DNA from: Globisporangium splendens
Lineage: Eukaryota; Oomycota; Peronosporomycetes; Pythiales; Pythiaceae
Direction: 5' to 3'
DNA: 64,000 bases
NCBI GenBank assembly: GCA_006386115.1
Contig: VFIW01000060.1
Coordinates: 186,001 to 250,000, forward strand
Part shown: positions 31,057-41,357 of the stretch, piece after piece
How positions within the stretch are numbered: position 1 is the first letter of the stretch
How the letters are laid out: each line of letters starts with the position of its first letter
Translations under genes and position numbers: made by a program
Notes under the pieces: model-generated
Seen by the model: only the letters and a program-made list of their open reading frames with translations
Databases searched by the model: none
Told to the model about the DNA's origin: nothing

Positions 31057-31701
31057 TTACTTGGCTTCTCGGCCGCGACCAGCGCTCGAGCTCATTGTGT
31101 TGACTATCCATTCCATGCCCTCTTGCAGCCCTTCGCCGGTCTTTGCCGAGCACGCCTGGATGCGCCACGTGCGGTCACGGATCGTCGCTAGGTTCAATGC
31201 TGTGGAGATCTCGGACGAAGGTAGTGCGTTGAGCAGATCCTGCTTGTTCGAGAACGCGAGGATCGGCACGTTTGCGAGCTTCTCCTCCTCAAGGAGCGTG
31301 ACCAGCTCCATGCCCGTTTCCTCTCAGCGGCGACGGTCGGCGCTGTCGATGACGTAAATCTGTCGGCATAGCGCACAAAGGAGCACACATGAGCCACTAT
31401 AAGATCCGTCACCACAGCAACGCAAAGCATCATGAAACTCACCAATGCGTCGGTTTGCTCGTAGTAGTTTCGCCAGTACGGACGGATGGTCTTCTGGCCG
31501 CCGATGTCCCACATGTTGAGCTTGAAGCTGTGACCTGGAGGCTCTTGACGTTGAAGCCCTGCGTGGGTATGATGTGGTTGATGTCCTCCTCCGAGAGCTT
31601 CTTCAGGATCGTGGTCTTGCCGCCGTTGTCGGGTCCGAGCACGAGGATGCGCGCCTCGCTGCCATCCCCTTGAGCTTGCGCGGCAGATTCAAGAGACCCA
31701 T
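31057..31701 (-). pseudogene. ARL3: ARL3-type small GTPase, broken
   Basis: ARL3 releases lipidated cargo inside cilia (with UNC119/PDE6D-type carriers). Starting at ATG 31701, [11 protein letters not shown] matches the ARL3 N-terminus. The G boxes are all recognisable: GPDNGGKTT (G1), [11 protein letters not shown] (switch), [13 protein letters not shown] (G3), NKQD (G4) and CSAKTG (G5). The intron 31442-31360 (GTGAGT..GACAG) is in phase. Three lesions break it: a one-base deletion in a G run near 31668, another near 31533 before the WDIGG box, and a TGA at 31326-31324 just after IDSADRRR. Each deletion moves the frame one step in the same sense. Conservation outside the lesions implies a recent loss, or sequencing error. 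Confidence 0.83.
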
Positions 31702-32661
31702 GATCGAATAGGAAGGAAGGAAAGACGATGGTCGTGTGCGGGTGCGTGCGTCTGCAGGAGTAACGATCGCAATGTGCGGGCCGCTGCAGACAGAGGGAGT
31801 CCGGCAAGACGGCGGGTGGTCCGCTATCAAGCAGGAAGCGCGAGACGCAGCGCCACTCGCCGCATTACGGTGCTCCATACTGAAACGACGCCATAATGCG
31901 GTGCGAGTAGTTACGAAACGACATCTGCATGTTGAACTCCCACTGCATTCGAGATAGAAACGAATCGACCTGTTGAAACCCCTTTCTTCTTGAAAAATGC
32001 AAGTGCGATCTAAGAGTGGTTAGAAACGTTTCTATATCTAAAATAAGGTAGCCACATTATTCCTTAATGTGTCCCACGCAAAATCAGGGTTGAGAGAAAT
32101 GGGTGGTGGTTGCTTTGCAGTTGGAATGCACAGCTCAAGATGTTTTCCTGAAGCACAGTGGAGATGGCACTTTGCATTTTGAAGCGCCTGCAGCAACGAC
32201 AACACCAAGAAGTGACGCGCCACTTGTGGATAATGAGGTCAGCCGAGAGTGTGTGGTGACCAACTGTATTTTTATATTCATGTTATTACTGCATGGAGCT
32301 CAAGGGATGCTTGCAAAAATACCAAGATCTGCTCTGAATTCATTTGAGGAAATCCCTCGGTAACACGAGGACGTATGCGCTGATGAGCTCCCATATACTG
32401 ATGCATTTAGCCATGCACGATAGCCATAGCGATGATCGATAGGCGACTGTAAATGCAAAATATACAGCTATTTATTTGCGGATCAAAAATGTGCACATGC
32501 ATGGAGCTACGCTACAAAATACTGTTGGACTGAAAGAGAGAGAAAGCGCAGCAAAGAATGCAAAAGGCAGCTTCTCGCCATTCGTTCTGTGCGTGGAGCG
32601 CTTTCGCTCAAATAAGAAAAAAGAGGAGAGGGCATCGTTCGACTGCGTGCCTCCTGTTGCT
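31702..32661. other. Intergenic, no gene recognised
   Basis: About 960 bp upstream of the ARL3 start and downstream of the coiled-coil gene. Only short frames were seen. AT-rich from 31980 to 32480. Confidence 0.5.
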
Positions 32662-33927
32662 CTATGCAGCGAGCGCTAGTTCGGTCATCATCGCAGACCC
32701 ACTTGGCATGGGTTCTGCAGCAACGACTTCCGCTTGGTCGTGCCTGAGCTCAACAGTGGAGGCGTCACTATGCTTCCTGAGCAGTGCAGTAGAGAAGTGT
32801 GTGGCTTCAGTCTTCATCGCGATAGCACTGCTTTTGCTCGTGGTGGATTCGTCATCCGTCGCAAGAACCGTGCGCGTTTCTTCCGTGGCAACGTGAGGTT
32901 GCTCCTTTGCTACTGCCTTCCGAACGTGCACACGATGGTGTTCTTCATCGCCTTCCGATGCAGTGTCGTCGTCACTGGTATCGCTAGCGTGGCTGTAGTA
33001 ATTGTCTTGCTCGTCGTGGATTTCCTCGAGAAGACTCGCCGCTTCGTGGCTGCTCATCGACAGAGCCGCTTCACTTTCCTGATGCTCACTCTCCAAGTCA
33101 TCCCGGTTTTCCTCTTCTTCTTCGTCCACACTGCCAAGCGAAGTCGGATGCGATGCAGAAAATGTGACCGAGAGTGAGCGGCGTGCTCGAGTGCGTGGCT
33201 TTGCTGGTGCCGGAGGGTGAGTCTCATCGGCCGACCAGCGGCGTGGCCGCGTGACGGAACTGTGAGTCATTTCCACCGGGAGAGACCTGCTCTTGAAGAA
33301 TCTGGTTTCCGCCTTGGTTTCCTCAGGGCCGATGACGAATTGCGTCTCGTCAATCTCACTGTGGGTCTGGGAGCCGAAGTCGCTTTGACTCGCGCTGCTG
33401 CTCTGGGAATTGTTGCCGAGCGCACTGTCCTTCGAGAACGTGGTCAGCAGCGACTGGATTAGATTCTGCTTGCGGTTGAACGTGCGCATCGCGTCTTCGA
33501 CGAGTCTCTTCTCCAAGATGAACTCTCTCTTGACTTTCTTACGGCTCCGCAGCGCCTTCTTGATGCTTCGGTAGAGCGCTTCCTCACGCTTGCCTTCCTC
33601 CTGGAGCACCTTGAGTTCCTCGAGGAGCTCTTCGACCATGAGCGAGTTGCCGAGCACTTCGGCGCGCTCAATATCTTCCTCAATGTCCGTGAGCTGCTGG
33701 CGGCGCTCGCGCTGGTTGATCACATTCTCGACGATATCGGCCTTGAGCAGCTCGATCTCCTCGCTGATGCTGAAAATGCGCTTCTCGAGCCGGTCGTGCT
33801 TGCGCAGCATCATGTCGCCCACTTGCATGTTCGTGAACGCGACGCACTTGAGCGCCTTGGTGATCTGCTTGGACGTCTCCACGTAGTCTTCGACCATGAT
33901 CGGGTTCGAGATGAACGACATCGCCAT
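32662..33927 (-). CDS. Coiled-coil protein with acidic Ser-rich tail, unknown function
   Basis: An intronless 421-aa protein. I start at ATG 33927 (context CAGCCATGGCG) and not at the GTG edge at 34092, because the extra 55 codons are Cys-rich and atypical. Residues about 20-160 form a continuous charged helix with heptads (HDRLEKRIFSISEEIELLKADIV, RAEVLGNSLMVEELLEELKVL). Residues 165-421 are low-complexity and acidic (EEEEENRDDLESEHQESE), with basic RRRS-like patches that look like phosphorylation sites. No membrane segment or signal peptide was seen. I recognise no family. Confidence 0.7.
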   Translation of the reverse strand: MAMSFISNPIMVEDYVETSKQITKALKCVAFTNMQVGDMMLRKHDRLEKRIFSISEEIELLKADIVENVINQRERRQQLTDIEEDIERAEVLGNSLMVEELLEELKVLQEEGKREEALYRSIKKALRSRKKVKREFILEKRLVEDAMRTFNRKQNLIQSLLTTFSKDSALGNNSQSSSASQSDFGSQTHSEIDETQFVIGPEETKAETRFFKSRSLPVEMTHSSVTRPRRWSADETHPPAPAKPRTRARRSLSVTFSASHPTSLGSVDEEEEENRDDLESEHQESEAALSMSSHEAASLLEEIHDEQDNYYSHASDTSDDDTASEGDEEHHRVHVRKAVAKEQPHVATEETRTVLATDDESTTSKSSAIAMKTEATHFSTALLRKHSDASTVELRHDQAEVVAAEPMPSGSAMMTELALAA

Positions 33928-35893
33928 GGCTGCTGCTAATACAAAATAATAATCTCTATAGCCGAAGGGGATGCTGTGCACTGGTTGCTCGAGATCCGTC
34001 CAATTGAGAAATGAGCTCGTGCAGCAGACGCATTCTTCTTCTCCCTGCTGGCGCACAAAAATAGACGCGCAACAGCATCGCAAACACACCACCCACAGAC
34101 CGCCCTCATACGCCAGAGCGCGCCACTCAATCGGCGCTTGTCCGCGACGCCAACTCGCGCCAAGTTAGCTCATCTGCGCGCCATCTATGCTGCGGCGCTC
34201 AGAACTACGAAGTGGCTTTCTCATGCAAAAAAGAACACAGGGGACAAGTGTCCCTCGTTTTGAAGATTATGGGGACACAAGGGATGCACATTATACTTGG
34301 AGATTGTATGAATAAATCAAGTGAGGGATACGTCCCTCATTGAAACAAACTTCAATGAGGGACTGTTTAACGTATTTATTCCACCCCTATAGTGGAAGAG
34401 ACACGATCTCTGACAGGAAAGGGATTTGCAAAATGCGCAATGCGCTGGCGAGGCTGCTGTTTAAATGGCTCTGATATCGTGTTTGCATCTCCATATTCTC
34501 GTTTCACTACCAGAGTGACTGAAAACGTCTCTCGCCTGGCCATGACATAGCAATTGCCTGATCGGTGATGCTCACTTGAGCGGCTGTTAAGTTGCTCAAA
34601 CTAAGTTCTGCCATCGCCAAGTTCGGGGCACGTTTGTGATTATGTTACCGTAAATGTGCTATAGTTGAGTACCAGGACTTCAAGGAAGCTGCCATAACCC
34701 AATCGAAGGGGGTCTCGTGGATTCTGTGGTTCACAGGAAATCATCCTCGTCGCCTGTCATGTCTATTCCGGCGCTGGTGTCCCTGCATGCAGTGCTGCGA
34801 CGGATTGGTGGGCTGCATGACCCCGTTTCAACGATGCGCATGGCGTCACTGGCGCTTTTTACTGAACTCAAAGCCGACAAGTCTCGTGGCTAAGGTGCTG
34901 TTTACTGAGCACCAAGTTGGACCAAATTCAGACCAAGATTAACGCAAGGTCGTCTCATGGGTGGCAGCGACCAACAATGTTGTGGACGGCTCCGTGGCCT
35001 GTCCTTGCAGTTGCGGCACTTGCCAGAGCCTCCCGATTGGCGCAGAGCGATTGCTCATTGGCGCGTTCGGCTCCAATGCGCCCCTCCACATGCATGCCAC
35101 TCTTTCGCGTCGGCAGCGCGCGCGCGCATCTATGGCGCACAACGTCCTAATGGAGTTGCATCAACCCACGTCACAATGCGACGCCGCGCACAGATCACGT
35201 CTGTTCAACTGACACGTGGTCCACACGATTTGCGATCGGATCCTATCTAATAGCCTATTCACCCAATGTATGCTGTTACAAAGTATACACTCACTCTGTC
35301 AGGAATGTTGGTTTATGGCAACCTCAAATGGCTACACTTTGAGAACAAATCCCTAGAGGCGAAGATGCTGCGTGCATCGTCAGCCATCCAGCGCTACGCG
35401 TATCGGAAGCGTATCTTAGTGCTACTAGGCAGGGCGTCATGTGCGTGCGGTTTTATTTGTGGCCATTTCATGCGCAATGGGAATCACCTAAGGCTACGGC
35501 TGCTGGCTTGTGACGGATTTCGGTTGAAGCCACTTGGACACAATGGCAGGCGGTCGTCCAAAGTATTCGCGGACGATCTTACAGGAAGCACCGCATGGAG
35601 CAGGTTCAACTTCACAGTTCGTTTGCTGCTTAGCTGCACAACTGCATCCACCACTGCGAACTGATTAAAACAGCACAGCGTTTTTTTATGACTTTGCAAT
35701 GCATGATCGTCTACTGTGGTGTGCTTTTTTTGCCGTGCAGCACGTACTCAGGGCTTAGTTGCGTGTGTTTGGAGAAGCGTTTTCAAGGCGCTTCCATCGT
35801 AACCAAATCGTAACCAAAGCATAGCCTACTGAAAGCTTAAAATCCAGGTCTTGCGGTAGAATTGCCATGCGTTTCCGCTACGCAGGAGATTTT
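33928..35893. other. Long intergenic region with short inverted repeats
   Basis: No convincing gene. At 34322-34361 there are two overlapping inverted repeats: TGAGGGATacgTCCCTCA, and CCCTCATTGAA/TTCAATGAGGG with a short loop. GGGACAAGTGTCCC-type palindromes lie near 34235-34290. This may be a small non-autonomous element remnant. The stretch 35030-35120 is rich in GATTGGCGC/CCAAT-type motifs. Confidence 0.45.
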
Positions 35894-37553
35894 TCACACT
35901 GGAGTTTGCGATTTGTGAAGCCACGCAAACTGGAAGCTAAAGTCCTCACCAAAATGGTCGAGGGTCGCTTGAACCGAGAACACGAGCCATAGTACAAGCT
36001 TTGCCTGCACTTGCTGCCATTGCGACTTCGAAACAAACGTGAGCTGCCGTACGACCGAGATGCGCAGCTTGAAGTGAAGTAGGACGATCATCAACATCAA
36101 TGAAAGTGCCTGGAGCGCCGCATATACCAACACCGTTTCGATGTTCGCGTTCAGCGTGGTTTCATCGATGCCTCGAAGCTGTGAATAGTGAACTCGGTTT
36201 GGAAGGCGAAACGCGACACCCAGGTACGCACCTAGACACACAAGCAAAAGTGAATCAACATCATCCATTTCCCCGTGCCAAAAGTGCAAGTCTCATCTCA
36301 AACCATGGGATACATGCATGTACAATATATGATCGGAATGACCGCTCCCGTGAACTCCACGAGAAGTACAAACTCAGTCCAGTAGAGGGTTCGCAGCATC
36401 TCCTGCGCAAACTTCAGCCGTTGTGCGTCGCTCAATGCGGCGACCGTTTGTTTCCCCTCCTGCATAAGGTTGGAACTGATCAGGTTCGACTCCGTCTCGG
36501 CCATCCAGGAGGAGCCAACTCGACGTAGTTGAGGCTGCAAATGCGATATGACTGAGGATGTTGGTTCGGGTTGCTGGGTCTCGATTTGTTTTTTCGACGA
36601 GAGGCGTGGAGAGATACGATTCGCATCTCCAGGTTTCCGTGCGCTGGCACGAGCGCGACCTGCAGACTCGAGCGGTCGGGATAATGCATTTGGGTAGATG
36701 CGGCTTTGCAGGTGCTTCTGTAGAGCCTGGGATCGCACTCGGATACTGTCGTGCTTCAAAAGCGCTGGGTACGTCTCAACAAGATGGATGGTTACCTCCG
36801 GAAGCTGCAACTTCAGGTTGCGAGGCTGAGTAGGAGCAGCAATTGCGTCAGTACCCTCGGTGGATCCGCGAGATTGCGAGAGGATAATGCGCTCGGCATC
36901 TTGGATCGATGCCCAAATGTCGACCAGCGACTTGATCGCAAACAGAAAATCGATCACCGTGAGCACAATATTGAGGCTTGCGCCGACACGACGAGTGTGT
37001 ACCTGATAAACTGACGCTGAACGAACTGGTTCCCACGAAAGTATCTGCCCCACGCCATGAAGATACCAATCGCCAGACTCACCAGCCACCCAGGTATGGA
37101 GAGTATTTGGTAGAATGGCAAGGGAAACCACCCAGTCGCATCGGAAAGCCCAATCGTAGTCACCACCGAGCTCGCTGAGACGAACGTTGCCACAAGCACC
37201 ATATGCACGAGACGCATCGGTATTTGCGTGATGAAATCGCGACACTGATGCATGAAAATGAGCGAGATGTACCACCCAACGCATCCCGTTCGAATCCAAA
37301 ACCTGTAGCTATGGCCGAGTCCTTTCTCGGTGGGTTCCAACGGGATGAGATCCGTCGTGGTTGTCACTACGAGGCACGGTAGCGGCGTCATGACGAGCAC
37401 CAGTACAACACGAACCCAGCTGGCGCACTCGCAGTATCGCTTGAAGTTGTACAGCCTCTCGATGGAATAGCTGCCATGGCGCTCGACATGGAACTTGTTC
37501 CATTGTCGCGCGAAGGCATTCCACAGTTTTGAGATCCGATCGAGAAGCGCCAT
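35894..37553 (-). pseudogene. Multi-pass membrane protein, oomycete-expanded family, one frameshift
   Basis: ATG at 37553 (MALLDRISKLWNAFARQW). Hydrophobic segments follow: WVRVVLVLVMTPLPCLVV, TGCVGWYISLIFMH, MVLVATFVSASSVV and WLVSLAIGIFMAW. Near 37000 the frame shifts by one base between LVVSAQA and SLNIVLTVIDFLF. A GT..AG intron at 36323-36232 joins IPIIYC to AYLGVAFRLPN in phase. The second exon has two more hydrophobic segments and the C-terminal motif RQLTFVSKSQWQQ. From memory this resembles a large Phytophthora-type transmembrane family of unknown role. The single lesion could be a sequencing error, so pseudogene status is likely but not certain. A decayed relative lies at 48060-48213. 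Confidence 0.6.
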
Positions 37554-40105
37554 GGTGACAACGAACGCGTATGTGTGCAGCTGTAGCTCCACCACCTTGA
37601 CCGAAGCGAAATGAATCACGCGATTGCGCCAAGTTGCTTAAAAGAAGCGTGGGCTGGAAATAACCACAAACGAGTCTCAGTTCCCTGTTTTAAGCTTTTG
37701 CACTGAGGTTTTCGCGAGAATGTGCCTCAGTGTAATAGCGATGGCAATAGTTTACTGAATTGCTATTGGATTAGAAACCACCCTTTATCTTAGCTTTGTC
37801 TTGGCTCGCAGGGTTGCCGCGAAACACGTCACTACTGCTACTTTTTCAAGCCTCGTATCGTTGCAACAATACGAAAATCCGGAAGAGAACTTTGCACGTC
37901 TATATTGCAGTTGAGCGAATGCATGGCATGCCTGCTGCCTGGAACAGGTTATTGCTAAATGCCCGGTGCTGTTTCGCTATCTGCAGCTTGGCTGTTACTG
38001 AGGTATCCATCGCGAGGTTGACAAAGCAATCCCCCCCTTTTGTTATACCCTGCGCCTGTGTATCGGAGCCAGGTAAACGCTGAGGGCATCCGCACCAGTC
38101 TACTAAATCCCGTGTCAAATGATAAGTCTTGTTCGCATCGTGAGTGCGAAAGAGAAGACAGCTCATGGCCGCAACTACGACCCGCTTGAAGTCGTGGAGC
38201 TGTTCTGGTTTTGTGTTGCTTTCGTCAGACCCGCTTGAGTCCAGGCAAAGGAGATTGGTTGCGACTTGTCGTCGTCATCTCCTAGATCGTCGAGCACGGA
38301 TTGCTCTATGTCGCTCATTCCGCACAATGGAATGGTGCGAAAATGGGTTCTTGTAAATTGACTCTACTTATTGTCTCGCACCATTTCGGGCAACTAGGAT
38401 GCAGCAGCAAAACACAGCCAGTGCGGATGCTCCAACAGATTGCGCTTGCGGACTTCTGCCACGCGCGAACGCAAAAGCGACGACGCTTTCCTGTTTGCCA
38501 CGTAGCGGTGAGCTCAAGTAGCAGCAGCATTTGCCATACGAGTTTGCGGAGCCCATGTGCAACGCCGACAGTAATCATGACGACTACAGAATGCACCTCA
38601 GCCACATAACGGTCGTAGCGTCGCGATCTACGCTCGTGAGTGTGGGACACACCAAAATCGCGAGATGCGCATTCGTTAATCGTGCAAATGGCGGACCACC
38701 GCACGCTTGCTGATACGCGCTGATTGGCGCAATGCGCGTGCGCGGATAACGGGCGAGCGGAGAAACAGCATGCGCTCATTTCCGCCTTTTGCACTTGAAG
38801 AGGCACGTCCATTCGATGCGAAGCGACGCTGAGTTTATATAGTACAGTAGTACTTCTCTAGATTTATAGATTGCAGATGAGCAACTGTGGCCGGATACCG
38901 GGGAAGTCACTGTACGCTTGCGTGGCAGAGAGAGAGTCGGAGTCCTCCTGCCTGCACCCTCGGAATATTAAGTTAGACAACCTCATTTTCTTTTCCCCCC
39001 TTTTTCTTCACACCAAGAGACAGAAGAGTCAAAGATTCACTGGTCGGGATCGACTCCGCTTCAACTTTTAAAACTAATAATGCGCTAAACGTGCCAATCA
39101 GCGTCAAGTGGGACCGCAATCCACCAACACTCTCGCTGGCTTGAGGGAAAGTCTCACACTCGAGGACAGGTCCAGCGCAACTCGCCAGAGCGCTCCGTCA
39201 AAACTCTTCCGCCCTCCACCTGCACCTGCACTTCGCACCGCCTCACCTCATCAGCGAGAAGAACATTTCGCGCATGTGCGCTGAAAAAAGTGCCCACCTG
39301 CGCTACATTCCCCCTGCAAAGCCTCAAGGATAAAGAATAAATCACTCTCGTTAATTTGATAGTGAGGAACGCGCGCTATACCGCAGCGCGCATCGCATCG
39401 CGTTGCGTTAACGCAAAGAGGGCCGCGTTGTGCTCTGCATGAACAGCGTAACCGGATTGCGGGCGAATCAGCTCGATGTGGAGTCATACCAGCCAAGTAT
39501 TGTGATGCAAACAGCCTGGCGACAAAAGCAGACAAGCCACATCGTGGTGTGCTGTTTGGTTGGATCCGGTTCGTTGCCTGCACTCTCCGTGCTCACTCTC
39601 TCTCCAGTCGCTACACCCACCATTGCACTCGGAGGGATGCGAGGGATCCGCAACTGCGCTTGAGTCAACCGATACTCTCCACAAAACACACATGACCACA
39701 TTAGCAACAGCAGCATCCTCTGTAATGCTGCCTCCTTAACACCAGCCACCACCATTCACATGAATGAATGATGCATGTCACGCTGCAGGTTTAGTACAGA
39801 CGACCACGAGAAAGAAACCAAAACCTGCAAAAACGTTCGTCGATGGTTGTCCACCCTTCTTCCAGCATTATCAACTTAAAGAGCCCCTCAACACCACCTC
39901 TCTGTGCGCAAAACGGACAGGCTCACAAGACTCCTGACTTATCGTTTCTAAAATCGCGTTTCTAAATCTAACCGCCATTTTGACTAGGATCTTTTTTTTT
40001 CATGGAGCTCTCCGTCCGTCAGTTAAGAAACAAGCTCCGAAGGTGCAAGCGCTCGCTCCATCCATTCCCGCATTCGCCAGCCCCCGCGCACGTCACGTCA
40101 ACATC
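37554..40105. other. Long intergenic region
   Basis: About 2.5 kb between the membrane-protein start (-) and the transporter start (+). No frame here has recognisable domains. GATTGGCGCAATGCGC-type, CCAAT-box-like motifs occur near 38720. The last 100 bp before the transporter are a plausible 5' UTR with a poly-T stretch at 39993-40000. Confidence 0.45.
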
Positions 40106-41053
40106 ATGGCGAAGAAGAAGTCCACCGAGCTGCCCACGACGGCCAGCAGCAAGCTGAAGGCGAGCCCCGTGAACGCAGCGTCGGGTGGTGTGCCCAACTA
40201 CGGCTCCACCAACGGCTTCGGCTCGGCCAAGATCATGGACCAGGTCAAGTCGGCGCACTCGAACCGCGACGCCGAGGCTTCGCGCCAGCTGCACCAGCTC
40301 AAGCTCGAGATGTCCAAGCACGACCACGCGCAGGAGAACCATATGGTCGGCGGCGACCACATCAAGAGCGCGGTGTACGGCGGTCTTGATGGCATCATCA
40401 CCACGTTTGCGACGGTCACGTCGGTCGCCGGCTCGGGATTGCCGCACTCGGTCATCCTGATCATCGGGCTTGCGCATCTTGTCGCGGATGGCCTCTCCAT
40501 GGGGCTCGGCGATATGCTCAGTAGCCAGGCGGAAGCCGATCTCGTCAACCACGAGCGCGCTCGCGAAGTCTGGGAGTTTGAAAACTACCCCGAAGGCGAA
40601 ATGGAAGAAATGATTGAGCTCTACGAGAAGAAGGGCATCGCAAGCGACGACGCCAAGCTTGTCGTGCACACGCTCGCCAAGTACAAGGAGGCGTTCATTG
40701 ACATCATGATGGTTGAAGAGCTCAACCTGATGCCTGTGGACGACGACGACAGTCCGCTGATCGGCGGCATCGTCACGTTCGTGTCGTTCATGGTGTTTGG
40801 CGTGATCCCACTGCTCTCGTACCTCGTGAACCTGATCCCAGGTCTCGCCATGAGTCCCGACGCGGCGCTCTACTCGTCATGCGTGCTCACGGTGATCACG
40901 CTGTTCCTGCTCGGCGCCGTCAAGGCCAACTTTGTCGGTCAGAAGTGGTATCAGTCTGGCGCGTCCATGGCAGTGAACGGCACGGTGGCGGCCTCGTGCG
41001 GCTGGCTCATCGGATACCTGCTCAAGCTCACGGGCATCCAGGACGTCGCATAG
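40106..41053 (+). CDS. VIT1/CCC1-family iron/manganese transporter
   Basis: An intronless 315-aa protein. VIT/CCC1 proteins move Fe2+ or Mn2+ into vacuoles. The N-terminal about 85 residues are polar. The first helix region is HIKSAVYGGLDGIITTFATV, then ILIIGLAHLVADGLSMGLGDMLSS. Next comes a cytosolic metal-binding-type stretch with EREVW-like sequence and Glu-rich helices (YPEGEMEEMIELYEKKG). Three C-terminal helices follow: GGIVTFVSFMVFGVIPLLSY, SCVLTVITLFLLGAVKANF and GGLVRLA-equivalent NGTVAASCGWLIGYLL. The order and length match the family. ATG 40106 (ATCATGG) is preferred to the TTG edge at 39980. Confidence 0.92.
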   Translation: MAKKKSTELPTTASSKLKASPVNAASGGVPNYGSTNGFGSAKIMDQVKSAHSNRDAEASRQLHQLKLEMSKHDHAQENHMVGGDHIKSAVYGGLDGIITTFATVTSVAGSGLPHSVILIIGLAHLVADGLSMGLGDMLSSQAEADLVNHERAREVWEFENYPEGEMEEMIELYEKKGIASDDAKLVVHTLAKYKEAFIDIMMVEELNLMPVDDDDSPLIGGIVTFVSFMVFGVIPLLSYLVNLIPGLAMSPDAALYSSCVLTVITLFLLGAVKANFVGQKWYQSGASMAVNGTVAASCGWLIGYLLKLTGIQDVA

Positions 41054-41357
41054 ATGGTGGGGAGAGGGCGATTTCATTCACGTATGGTATTTTGCAGCGA
41101 GAAGAAGACGAATATGACGAAAAGAAAGAGCGAATGTGTGAGTTGCTATATAGCACGAGGGTAGCGAAGAGCATTTTTTATCCCTGCGGAACGCAGCACA
41201 TGCTGCTGCAATTCTATATTTTCGCATATCAATAGCAAGTAGTTAAACGCATGTTTTCCTTTTTTCATGATGCCATTCTCATGGAATTGACGGCTTTTAT
41301 ACGACGCTGGCTGTGCGTGCTGGAAATGATTGTTTATTTTGTATACATAGTTGCATT
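41054..41357. other. Convergent 3' intergenic region
   Basis: The short 3' flanks of the transporter (+) and the WDR19-like gene (-). There is no room for the missing two thirds of a full IFT144 protein. Confidence 0.6.

Noticed and set aside
36232..36323. Stop codon in the membrane-protein gene
   Set aside because: It is explained by a GT..AG intron that joins the flanking exons in phase; only the frameshift near 37000 remains.
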